Source: Actinopolyspora erythraea
GTDB taxonomy: Bacteria > Actinomycetota > Actinomycetes > Mycobacteriales > Pseudonocardiaceae
Reading direction: 5' to 3'
Assembly: GCF_002263515.1 (NCBI RefSeq)
Contig: NZ_CP022752.1
Coordinates: 434,001-498,000, forward strand
DNA length: 64,000 nt
Shown here: positions 15,925-23,660 of the stretch, in pieces
Numbering within the stretch: position 1 is the first letter of the stretch
Layout of the letters: the number at the start of each line of letters is the position of its first letter
Notes under the pieces: generated by a model
Seen by the model: only the letters and a program-made list of their open reading frames with translations
Databases searched by the model: none
What the model was told of the DNA's origin: nothing
Program-made: the position numbers and the translations under genes

Positions 15925-16013
15925 GTACTCCCGCCCCTGCGAGGGGTGATCCCCACGAAATCGCTCGGACACGTCACGGTCGAGCGTGCTCCCCGCGCAG
16001 GCGAGGATACGGG
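15925..16013 (+). CRISPR. degenerate I-E CRISPR repeats, plus orientation (2)
   Basis: Repeat-like units begin at 15925 (GTACTCCCGCCCCTGCGAGG...) and 15986 (GTGCTCCCCGCGCAGGCGAG...), exactly 61 bases apart, leaving a 33-base spacer. Both form the I-E hairpin imperfectly. They sit on the 5' side of the cas3 remnant but point away from it. A further, weaker unit may follow at about 16050. Confidence 0.65.
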
Positions 16014-16145
16014 AAACACTCTGTCCTTGCCGGTCTCTTGGCTCCGAACGTGCTTCTCGTATGAGCATGTCTCACCTCGGATCTCGTGACCCACGCAGTG
16101 ACCCGAACAGGGGTTAACCGGTGTGGTCACAGTCCACCAGCGGGA

Positions 16146-16174
16146 CCGGCTGTGTGGCCGTCGTTGCTGGTCGT
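16146..16174. repeat. 29-bp direct repeat (partner 19621-19649)
   Basis: This segment (core TGTGTGGCCGTCGTTGCTGG) recurs in direct orientation at 19621-19649 with two mismatches; looser similarity extends some 25 bases upstream in both. One copy lies next to the tRNA fragment, the other next to the 42-bp inverted repeat, so the same ancestral junction appears twice. Confidence 0.65.
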
Positions 16175-16197
16175 GAGCATTGTTTGTGCAGCTCAAG

Positions 16198-16244
16198 CGC
16201 CTTGTAAGCGGATGGTCAGGGGTTCGAGTCCCCTCAGCGGCTCC
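16198..16244 (+). tRNA. 3' fragment of tRNA-Thr(TGT), probable att site
   Basis: The sequence reads as the 3' half of a tRNA: anticodon loop CTTGTAA with the 3' anticodon-stem strand GCGGA, variable region TGGTC, T-arm AGGGGTTCGAGTCCCCT and acceptor 3' strand ending AGCGGCTCC. The 5' acceptor and D-arm are missing, so it is not a functional tRNA. A 3' tRNA piece of this length is what integration of a mobile element leaves at the far end from the intact tRNA. Confidence 0.8.
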
Positions 16245-16724
16245 GGGAATGACCTGGGGTTTCGGCGTCAGGGGCTCCTGCTTCGGCGGGTCTTGTGCCC
16301 CAGTTCGTGATCCACAGTCCCTTGTTCTGAGTCCAAAGCCCGGTTCCAGCACGTCCACCTGTGATCAGCCAATTCGCAGTACGACAAACCTGGCCAGCGG
16401 CTGTGAGATCCATCAGTTGCTGTCCAGCACTGGCACACGAACGTCTTCTGAATAAGTCGAATAGTCATCGCGTTTCGGACGTGTCTGACGGCCGCACAGC
16501 ACATATCCACTGGTCTTGCTGTGACTGGCAGAGTCTGTGATTCACGGGTCGCCGGAGTCACGGGCCTTGGGGTGATCACACGTACCTCATGTGACGGCCA
16601 GCTTGAAGAAGTTCAGAAACGGTCGTTCGCGGCGCATCGCTCCGATTGCGCGAAAGCGAGGACTGGAGAGGCTCGGTTCGGTTAGAGTCCGTGCGGCATA
16701 GCCCGTATTGAGCCGGAGCCTGTG
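16245..16724. other. non-coding gap next to tRNA fragment
   Basis: About 480 bases with interrupted frames only and lower GC bias than the flanks. I see no supported gene. A weak promoter region for the downstream cluster is expected near 16650-16720. Confidence 0.45.
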
Positions 16725-17372
16725 ATGGTCGAACTCGCCGAGAAACCCCGGGTATATGACCCGGACGAGACTGACTCGCTGCCCGCGCAGCTCTACCTCG
16801 CCTGCCGTCCGGACGAGGTGAACGGTGGGCTGATGCTGGAGACCAGGGAGTTGTCCGGGCAGCTGGTGGTTCTGGGGTATTCGACGTTGGACACGTTCCT
16901 CGCCGGGTGCGGAGCGGATCAGCCGTGGATTCTGCTGCCTGCCGGCAAGGTTCGTGAGGTCGCCTGCGTTCAGGAGGGTTCGGCGATGGCACCGCCGACT
17001 TTCCGGTTCAGCGTGGCGGTGGATGCGCCGGTGCCGTCCGAGCTGCGTGGCACCGCCGGTGACTGGGCGGATGACGAGGCGGACTGGAACGAGTCGGAGT
17101 CGCCGGACTGGACGACGGTCTATCTTGCCTCGCGGCCGTTCGACGGCCGGCCCGAGAACGTCGAACTCGAGCTGCAACCGATGCCAGGGGACCTGTTGGC
17201 CATCATGGCCTACACCTCGGAGGCTGCGTTGCGCCAAGGGTGCGGTTCCTATCAGGCGGCGGTGCCGGTGCCTGCTGGGGTGCTCGGCGACATCCGACGC
17301 CAGTGCGGGGCGTACACGATTTGTCTGGATACGCCGTTGCCGGAGCGGTTACGGCACGGTGGGGAGGAATGA
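16725..17372 (+). CDS. SAV_915-like protein with two internal repeats
   Basis: A 215-residue protein; ATG at 16725 with GGAG six bases before it. It contains two similar halves: about residues 19-72 (LPAQLYLACRPDEVNGG... VVLGYSTLDTFLAGCG...WILLPAGKV) and about 127-185 (TTVYLASRPFDG... LLAIMAYTSEAALRQGCG... VPVPAGVL). This duplicated 'VYL-sRP... Y-s-x-x-A-L-x-x-x-C-G' pattern matches the SAV_915/SseB-like family often seen beside WXG100 genes in actinomycetes. It probably belongs with the downstream type VII substrates; function unknown. Confidence 0.8.
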   Translation: MVELAEKPRVYDPDETDSLPAQLYLACRPDEVNGGLMLETRELSGQLVVLGYSTLDTFLAGCGADQPWILLPAGKVREVACVQEGSAMAPPTFRFSVAVDAPVPSELRGTAGDWADDEADWNESESPDWTTVYLASRPFDGRPENVELELQPMPGDLLAIMAYTSEAALRQGCGSYQAAVPVPAGVLGDIRRQCGAYTICLDTPLPERLRHGGEE

Positions 17373-17375
17373 GAC

Positions 17376-17686
17376 ATGTCCGGCGATGAAGTCCATGTCG
17401 GTCACGAGCAGCTGCGCCAGATGGCGGATGCCTTGCGCGGTAGTACCGACGAACTCGACCGCGCGGCGAAGAGTGCCCCGGTATGCCGGAAGTGAGCACC
17501 TCTGCCGAGAAGGTGAGTTACACGTTGGGGGAACTCTCGCAAGCCGCTGCCGGATTGATCGCCACGATCGACGAAATCGCGGCCAAGATTGATGCCAGTG
17601 ACGGTAGCTACGGCGAAGTGGACAACCGCAACGCCGAGCAGCTTCGGAAAGAGTACTACGACGAGTACGCCGGTCGGCCGGACTGA
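17376..17686 (+). pseudogene. ESX-type (WXG100-like) small protein split by a -1 frameshift
   Basis: Two overlapping frames look like one gene. The first (17376-17495) gives 39 residues, MSGDEVHVGHEQLRQMADAL and on to AAKSAPV, then a premature stop; the second (17483-17686) gives PEVSTSAEKVSYTLGELSQA to the end. Adding one C in the CCCC run at about 17477-17480 joins them as AAKSAPGMPEVST, an intact helical hairpin of about 102 residues, the normal size of a WXG100-like protein. It precedes a WXG effector gene. Either a real mutation or an assembly error. Confidence 0.7.
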
Positions 17687-17700
17687 ACGTGGAGTAGAAC

Positions 17701-18823
17701 ATGGCTGGGGAACTCGACACCGAGGTCTTGGACAGGCCCGACACGTGCCGAGGCACTGCCGAGTGGCTGGGCGAACTGGCCGGCGGGATCACCGAGGTCG
17801 CTGACACCGTGGCTCAGCAGCGCAGCGCATCCGAGAGTTTCTGGCGGGGAACCGCGGCGGATGCGGCACGCGGTGAGCTCGGTGGGCACGGCAAGAACGC
17901 GGACGACTTGGAAAGCGCGATCAACAAGGTCAAGTCGGCCTTGGAGGTCTTCGCCGACGAGATCGACACCGTGAACGAGCGCATGACCGACGCACGCGAC
18001 ATCGCCCGCGGTGCCGGCTTGGTGATCAATGGCACGAAGATCCTGCCGCCGAAACCGAGCCCGAACGGTCCTGCCGGTCGGCCCAACGGCCCGAGCGGAG
18101 CGGAAGAGCAGAAGCAGAAGGCCTTCGAGGAAGCTGGCCGAACGGTGGAGGACGCGCGGACGAAGCAGGAGGATGCGCACCGCGAACTCGAAGGGCAGTT
18201 GGAGGATCCGATCGGGACCTTCAACACTGTCAAGACGCACGTGATGCGGGCGGTGACCGGCGGTCTGACCGCGGTCAAGACATCCAGTGACAGTGCGGCC
18301 ACCCTCCTACAGAACGCTCGCACCTTGGATGGGCAAGCGAAAGAGATGGACAGGCTGGCCAGGGCTGCTGATCACAGCAGTGAGGCTACCGGGGCCAAGG
18401 TCGCTGCGATGCAGAACCGGGCCAAGGGCAAGGTCGCGAATGTGCGCGGTGAGAGGACCGGGCGGCTGGCCGAGAAGCTCGGTCGTGGCGGTGACATCAT
18501 CGCCGCGGACGCGAGCAAGTACGTGAAGGGCGGATCCAAGCTCGCCGACGGAGCCGGTTCCGTGCTTCGGGGCGTGCCGTATCTAGGGACAGCGGCGACC
18601 GTAGTTTCGGAAGGGATCGACTACGCGTCCGGAACCGACACGGCGGGAGAGGCCGCGATGGATGCCGGGGCCAGCCTGAGTGGAGCGGCGGTCGGGGGCG
18701 CTGCCGGTGCCGCGCTCGGCTCGGCGATCTTCCGGGGTTGGCACCGTGGTCGGTGGAGCTCTCGGGAGTATGGCCGGGGATTTCCTCGCGACCGAGGCGG
18801 AAAGTCTGCTGACGGGCGAGTAG
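17701..18823 (+). CDS. WXG100-domain type VII effector-like protein, 3' frameshift
   Basis: The N-terminal 110 residues form a WXG100-type helical hairpin with FWRG (W48, G50), the mark of type VII secretion substrates. A Pro/Gly linker (about 115-135), a Lys/Glu coiled coil (about 140-175) and a glycine-rich hydrophobic tail follow. In the frame as given the protein ends at 18900 in an Arg-rich nonsense tail. Adding one base in CCGGGG at about 18732-18737 restores GVGTVVGGALGSMAGDFLAT and a natural stop at 18821-18823, 12 bases before the next start. The restored tail resembles the glycine-zipper membrane segments of pore-forming or delivery domains. Function as toxin is unproven. Confidence 0.72.
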
Positions 18824-18835
18824 GTGGGACGAGGG

Positions 18836-19480
18836 ATGTCCGAGGAGAATTCAGCGGTGCCGGAACAGCTGCCGCCCCGTCCGGATCCGTGGACGGGTGA
18901 GCCGCGCCCGCCGCGGGCACCGGGGTTTTTCAAGTGGGACAAGCCGCCGAAGGATCAGGATTCGGAACGGGATCGCAGCCAGCGGCGCAAACCCACGCCG
19001 CCCGAGGGGCAGGGGCCGGTGCTGGAGTGGTATCGGCACAGCCAGCGCTACTCGATCGGCATGGGCCTCGCCGGATTCGTTCTGATCGGGATTCTGATCG
19101 GCTTCCGGCAGGGGCTCGACTACAGCTGGCTCAGCATTCCCTGGATGTGGCTCTTTCTCGCCGTGGCTGGACTGGGCATGTACGGGATCTTCCGCTTGGT
19201 CGATCCTGCGGTTGGTGCCGACTGGTTGAAAGTGGGCCGCACCTGGGTGTTGCTGTACGAGCTCACCGACATCAAAGTCCGCCACCGGGGGATGTCGATG
19301 CACCTCGATCTCAAGGACAGCGGGGGGCGCAAGGTGCAGGTGAAGGTGGACGAGCTGCAGGAAGACCGCGACATGTGGGATCTCGTCTACAATGGCCTGC
19401 TGCACTCGGTGGTCACCAATGGCGCGACGACGAACTGGGCCGCGCACTCGCTGCTGGAAGTACCTGACCAACCGGAGTGA
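18836..19480 (+). CDS. membrane protein downstream of WXG effector
   Basis: A 214-residue protein from ATG at 18836 (GAGGG just upstream). The first 65 residues are Pro/Arg-rich and polar, then two membrane helices (about 70-90, SIGMGLAGFVLIGILIGF, and about 100-120, WMWLFLAVAGLGMYGIF), then a soluble domain with RTWVLLYELTDIKVRHRG and DSGGRKVQVKVDELQEDRDM, resembling PH-like bacterial domains. Immediately following a secreted WXG effector it could be an immunity or co-secreted factor, an inference from order only. Confidence 0.75.
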   Translation: MSEENSAVPEQLPPRPDPWTGEPRPPRAPGFFKWDKPPKDQDSERDRSQRRKPTPPEGQGPVLEWYRHSQRYSIGMGLAGFVLIGILIGFRQGLDYSWLSIPWMWLFLAVAGLGMYGIFRLVDPAVGADWLKVGRTWVLLYELTDIKVRHRGMSMHLDLKDSGGRKVQVKVDELQEDRDMWDLVYNGLLHSVVTNGATTNWAAHSLLEVPDQPE

Positions 19481-19994
19481 ATCGTTGCCACCCACCGTGC
19501 TCGAATGTGCGCGGTGACGCCAGTGGCCCCTGCTGCGAAATGCCCGCTGTCGCACGAACCGTGGCATTACTCGTGGTGCGAAGCGGGGTCGGCGAGTGTG
19601 GTCAGGGTTGAGCGCGGTGGCCGGTTGTGTGGCCGTCGTCGCTGGTCGTTGTCATTACAACCGACAACCACCCGCTCCCCAACACCACTCACACCCACGG
19701 AATCCGGCGACAACCGTTCCGGATGAGAGTGGCCAGCGGCCCTGTGATCAAGCTGAGCGTCAGGATACCGCTGAGGTTCTTCACGATCCTCGTGCGGCGG
19801 CTAGGTCGAATCGACGGGTTCGCTGCCAACGCGGCGTTCATGCCAGGTCCACTGGTGGTGGTGAAAGAACGTCGCTCGGCACTGCAACGACGCGAACTCG
19901 ACCACGTGGGCCGGAACCACGCTGGGCACCACGGTTCACGGTGGTAAGACCTACTACGCTCGGGTCTATCAGGCTCCTGTGGACAAGGACTGCG
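19481..19994. other. mosaic non-coding stretch with island repeats
   Basis: About 510 bases without a supported gene. It contains the direct repeat copy 19621-19649 and the inverted repeat copy 19657-19698, back to back. Composition is less biased than the genes around it. Confidence 0.6.
19657..19698. repeat. 42-bp inverted repeat, copy 2 (partner 6287-6328)
   Basis: The reverse complement of this stretch matches the junction of flavoprotein gene and CRISPR leader at 6287-6328. On the minus strand the sequence before it (GTCGCCGGATTCC) still resembles the flavoprotein 3' end (GTCACCGAGTTTCT), so the copy is a decayed flavoprotein-leader junction. Confidence 0.65.
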
Positions 19995-20381
19995 GTGCGT
20001 GCACCGATCGTGTGGCTGGTGTATGAACGCACCAGCCCTCCCGGAGACGATGCGGGCGCCGAGCCGTTGATCGCGGTGTGCGCCACCGAGGAAGCGGCGA
20101 AGAACCTCGAACGGGCCAGCTCCGCCCGTGGCCGGTATGCGTCCTGGGAGGAGCACCCGCTCCAGGGAGCCGGTGGCCGGACCGCCCTCCTCGTCGACGG
20201 CGAGGTGGTGCACCTGGTGCTGCTCGGCGATGTGGACGCCGAACCTCGTGATCCGATCGCTGTCGCCGTCCACGCCGACCGCCATGTCGCGCAACAGCGC
20301 ACGACCGAGGAGTCGCATCGCACGGGGGACTCCGAGTACCACACGGTTTCGCTGCCTGTCGGGTGGCGAGCCGAGACCTGA
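19995..20381 (+). CDS. hypothetical protein
   Basis: A 128-residue protein from GTG at 19995, with AAGGA five bases upstream; frames further upstream lack coding bias. It begins VRAPIVWLVYERT and has an alternating strand-helix-strand pattern (LIAVCATEEAAKNLERASS, then TALLVDGEVVHLVLLGDVDAE), looking like a compact soluble alpha/beta domain. I do not recognise the family. It lies alone between the type VII cluster and a stray CRISPR repeat. Confidence 0.65.
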   Translation: MRAPIVWLVYERTSPPGDDAGAEPLIAVCATEEAAKNLERASSARGRYASWEEHPLQGAGGRTALLVDGEVVHLVLLGDVDAEPRDPIAVAVHADRHVAQQRTTEESHRTGDSEYHTVSLPVGWRAET

Positions 20382-20911
20382 TCACCGGTGGCCACGGACT
20401 GAGGTTCGGGGAGTTGGGGGAGCGGTTCCACATCGCGATCGGTTCCCGAGCGCTCTCCGGCGCTCCCCGCAGGCGCGGGGGCAAGTCGCGTCGCTCTCGT
20501 TGCCATCAACCACTCGGTGACCCGAATGAACGTTGCTCCGTTGCTGGGCCGGTTTCGTGCGTCGAACGTGGACGAAACCGGGCCGAGCGGTGCGGTCAGG
20601 GCGAGCACGGTGGCCGCGGCCCGACAGCGCGGAGAGACCTCTTCCTCGGTCCTCCGGGGAGGCCCACGCCCGAGACCGCGTTGGAGAGCTCCGGACGACC
20701 CGCCGAACGGGGCACGCGGTCACTTCGCGGCGAGGCGCGGAGTCTGCGGATGTCGTTCGCCGGGAACGACGCCGTGACCGCTCGCCGCGAGTGTTCGGGG
20801 GCGCGATTGAGTGACCGGCTTTCGCCCGATCACGGTCCCCTACACTCGGAGATCGAGCTCCGGCACCTCGTGCCCGGGTGAACGGTTCCGGCTCGTCACT
20901 GGGGGTTCCGC
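20382..20911. other. non-coding gap with a solitary CRISPR-type repeat
   Basis: About 530 bases with no convincing gene. The only structured element is the I-E repeat copy at 20460-20487. The last 100 bases should hold the promoter of the nuclease-helicase pair. Confidence 0.5.
20460..20487 (+). repeat. solitary CRISPR repeat identical in core to main array
   Basis: Bases 20462-20480 read GCTCCCCGCAGGCGCGGGG, identical to the core of the two intact repeats at 6424 and 6485, in the same orientation. No second repeat is visible 60-61 bases away on either side. It may be an array remnant or an embedded crRNA-like element. Confidence 0.7.
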
Positions 20912-23656
20912 ATGGCGGACCACTCGCTCGCCAGGGCGGCGAGCACCGCGGTCGCGTCCGAGCACGCAGCCTGCGCGCGCTTCCGTGGCACTGCCCCGTT
21001 CGTGGTCGGCCGTGACCGGGGACAGCTCGCCGCGGACGTCGGTCACCCGGACGAGGCCGGCCACATCCCCCAGGCCCGGTGGATGCGCGCGATCACCTTC
21101 GAACACCTCGTGCGCGACGCGAAGTTCGCCACCGAGATCGCGACCACCACGGTCGGTGCGCTGGGACTGAACCGCCCCGCCGGGATCGCGACGGCCGAGG
21201 CGAACGCTGACACCGCCAGTACCGCCGAGTCGCTCGCGGACGCGCACAACAAGGCGGTCTCGAACGGTTCGACGACGTTGATCCACGCGCCCGCGTCGCC
21301 GCTCGCCGACCTCTCCGGCGAGGAGACCACCGCTCTCGAAACCGGCGTGGAGTCAGCTCTCGCCGTGGTGGCTCCCAGACTCGACGTGCCCGGTGGTTCC
21401 TGGCTGGTCCTCGGTGACGCCAAGGACTACGAGCGGCTGCGCTCCCGGATCGGGGACGCCACCCTGCTGAAGGGGTTTCTCCGGGTGGCCCTGGCGGCCG
21501 AGTCCGCCGAGCGGAGCCCGCACCTGCCGAGTGGAATGTCGGTTCACTCGCACGGTGTGCTGGTGGTCCCCCGCAACGCTTTCCTGCAGCCCGAGGCCCT
21601 GGTGGAGTCCCTCGACGACCACCGGGCGGAGGCACGGATGCGGATGGCGGAGCTGCGGCGCGAGGCCGCGCGCGCCCCCTCGGAAATCGACGATCTCACG
21701 CGGTACCTGGCGGAGCTGCCGGCCACTTTCGATCCGGGCGGCTGCGGGACGTGCGCGTTGTTCTCCTACTGCCGCGAGGAGCTCCGCGCCTCCGACGACC
21801 CGGCCGACCTGCTGGTGGAGCTGGGAATCCCCAGTGACACGCGCCCCCAGCTCGTCGGTCTCGTGACCGGGGCGGACGAACCCGGCAACGTGCCCGCCTC
21901 GACGGTCGCCAACGTGACGGCGACCCTGGAGGGGATCGCCCGGTCCACCGGTCAGCGGCGCGTCGACCAGGCGGGACGGCCGGGCACCGTCGACGTCGTA
22001 CTCGCCAAATCGGACGCCGCGGCGCTCGGTGTCCACGGCATCGCCACGCGGCGCGTCACCGCGCACGGCTCCGAGCCGTGGCGGACCACCGTGTTCGACG
22101 ATCCGCAGTCCGCGCGGACCCGCCGCGAGGTGATGCGGCTGCTCGGGCGGGAACTGTCCGATGCGATGGCGGAGCGGCGCGACCTCGACGAGGAGACCCC
22201 CGGCCCCGTTCACCTGGTCGTCCCGGACGAGCCGACGACCGACGTGCTCGTCTCGATCGCCGACAACCTGGCCGGTGTCGAGCTCAGCAGGTTGCGCTGG
22301 GAGCGGGACGGGCAGATGGGGCGTGAGCCGTTGACGTTCGACGGGGAGCCCGCCGAGATCCCGCCCCCGTTGGGAGAGCCCGAGCGGACAGCGGTCTCGT
22401 TCCTGCTGGAGGAGGACCGCGCCAGGGCGCTCACCCTCCGCTCACCGGTCGTCGACGTCCGCGCCTCGCTGGCGCGGCATGTGGTGGCGGGCGGACCCCC
22501 TGTCGCCTCCTACCGGCTGGACTACCTGGTGGCCTGGGCGGAATCCCTGGGCGGCGGGCCGGTGGTGAAGCCACGGGAGCTGGAGGACGAGATCGAGGCC
22601 GCGCCGCACACCCCGGGCGCCCGCCTGACCAACCGTGCCTCCGACGCCGTTCACGCCGCGTTGGTGGCGGCGAGGTCCGGACGGTCCTCCGACTCGGAGC
22701 CCCCGGAACTCGCTGACTACACCTCGCTCGTGACCGAGGAACTCGACTACAAGCGGGGAGTCCTCGAACGGGCCCTGAACGTCCTGGAGACCGTGCCGGA
22801 CTCACGACTGCGCGAGGTTCACCGCGAGATCGAGGGGGACGCCCAGGCGGTTTGGCGGCGAAGGTTGGCCCGGCACGCCTCCGACCTGGTGCGGTTCGGC
22901 AGGACGCCCCGTTACTGGCGCAACGCGCTCGTGCCCGTCATCGAAAGCGACGGGAAGTGCCGGGACCAGCTCCTGGCGATGGCCAATCCCGGAGCTGCTG
23001 AGGACCTCGCTGCGGACGCGGGGACGCGCGAGGTCGCCCACGCCACCGTCGTGGCGACCGAACCGCTGGTGCTCGATGTCGAGTCCCGCCGCATCGGCGA
23101 CGCCAGCAGGATCGTGTTGTTGCTGGTCAACGGTGAGGCCTGCGTGGAGGGAGCGGAGGTCGGTCTCAAGGTCCAGCGGACGAGCTTCAAGTTCTCGGGC
23201 CTGTCCATCGGCCCGTTGCGCGGGACCGGGGACGGCGGGACCACGCGTCGTCTCGCGTGGGAACCGGACGACGTTCCCGAGCTCTCGGTCGGTGACCGGC
23301 TGGTCGTGGCGGACTTCGGATGGTTCTCGACGAACAAGGGCAACCGGTTCCTCAACGTCGCCAGGCCTCGGGTCGACGATCTCTCGGCCCCGAAGCCGAC
23401 GTGCGAGCCGGACTCCTACCGTGAGGACCCCGAGGCACACGCCCATTGCTGCCGTCCGCACGAGGACGCCGAGGCGGAGCGTTCCGACGAGCTGGCCGAG
23501 CGCCGCGCTCGCGGCGAGCTCAATCCGGAGGCGTGGCCGCCGGTGGTGGACCGGGACGCGTTCGAGGTGGCTGCGGCGGCCTCGCCCGTCGGGGACGCGA
23601 CGAGCGAGCCGGTGACGCCTCCCCCGGACGGCATGACAACGGACGACCTGGAGTGA
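20912..23656 (+). CDS. large PD-(D/E)XK nuclease-like protein with Cys cluster
   Basis: A 914-residue protein with no family I can name. Residues about 90-260 look like a RecB/Cas4-type PD-(D/E)XK nuclease: WLVLGDAKDYERL with D169 and K171 (the D-x-K core), SVHSHGVLVVPR and a Q/E-rich helix after it, then three cysteines C278, C281, C287 (CGTCALFSYC), the pattern of an iron-sulfur-stabilised nuclease. A later acidic region and a C-terminal OB-like part (VGLKVQRTSFKFSGLSIG) follow, ending with a second Cys cluster (CEPDSYREDPEAHAHCC). The next gene, an SF1 helicase, starts four bases after its stop. Nuclease activity is inferred from motif pattern only. Confidence 0.75.
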   Translation: MADHSLARAASTAVASEHAACARFRGTAPFVVGRDRGQLAADVGHPDEAGHIPQARWMRAITFEHLVRDAKFATEIATTTVGALGLNRPAGIATAEANADTASTAESLADAHNKAVSNGSTTLIHAPASPLADLSGEETTALETGVESALAVVAPRLDVPGGSWLVLGDAKDYERLRSRIGDATLLKGFLRVALAAESAERSPHLPSGMSVHSHGVLVVPRNAFLQPEALVESLDDHRAEARMRMAELRREAARAPSEIDDLTRYLAELPATFDPGGCGTCALFSYCREELRASDDPADLLVELGIPSDTRPQLVGLVTGADEPGNVPASTVANVTATLEGIARSTGQRRVDQAGRPGTVDVVLAKSDAAALGVHGIATRRVTAHGSEPWRTTVFDDPQSARTRREVMRLLGRELSDAMAERRDLDEETPGPVHLVVPDEPTTDVLVSIADNLAGVELSRLRWERDGQMGREPLTFDGEPAEIPPPLGEPERTAVSFLLEEDRARALTLRSPVVDVRASLARHVVAGGPPVASYRLDYLVAWAESLGGGPVVKPRELEDEIEAAPHTPGARLTNRASDAVHAALVAARSGRSSDSEPPELADYTSLVTEELDYKRGVLERALNVLETVPDSRLREVHREIEGDAQAVWRRRLARHASDLVRFGRTPRYWRNALVPVIESDGKCRDQLLAMANPGAAEDLAADAGTREVAHATVVATEPLVLDVESRRIGDASRIVLLLVNGEACVEGAEVGLKVQRTSFKFSGLSIGPLRGTGDGGTTRRLAWEPDDVPELSVGDRLVVADFGWFSTNKGNRFLNVARPRVDDLSAPKPTCEPDSYREDPEAHAHCCRPHEDAEAERSDELAERRARGELNPEAWPPVVDRDAFEVAAAASPVGDATSEPVTPPPDGMTTDDLE

Positions 23657-23660
23657 TGTC

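Noticed and set aside
14908..16068. A single open minus-strand frame of 386 codons
   Set aside because: It is a patchwork: array remnant, copied cas3 end, more array remnant with LFPAYAGMN, a terminator hairpin, then a small membrane gene. Only the last 87 codons look like a real gene.
16050..16077. A third plus-oriented CRISPR unit (GTGCTTCTCGTATGAGC)
   Set aside because: It starts like the repeat, 64 bases after the previous unit, but the hairpin arms no longer pair; too weak to list as a repeat.
15918..16358. Open minus-strand frame of 146 codons
   Set aside because: Part of it (PGAAEGTRTPDHPLTRR) is the well-known false translation of a tRNA; it covers the tRNA-Thr fragment and degenerate repeats.
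19596..19994. Upstream extension of the hypothetical gene at 19995
   Set aside because: The frame is open but contains the island repeats and has no coding bias; a good ribosome-binding site supports 19995.
20524..20814. Short plus-strand frames between the solitary repeat and the nuclease-like gene
   Set aside because: Arg-rich composition, no ribosome-binding site and mutual overlap; treated as non-coding.
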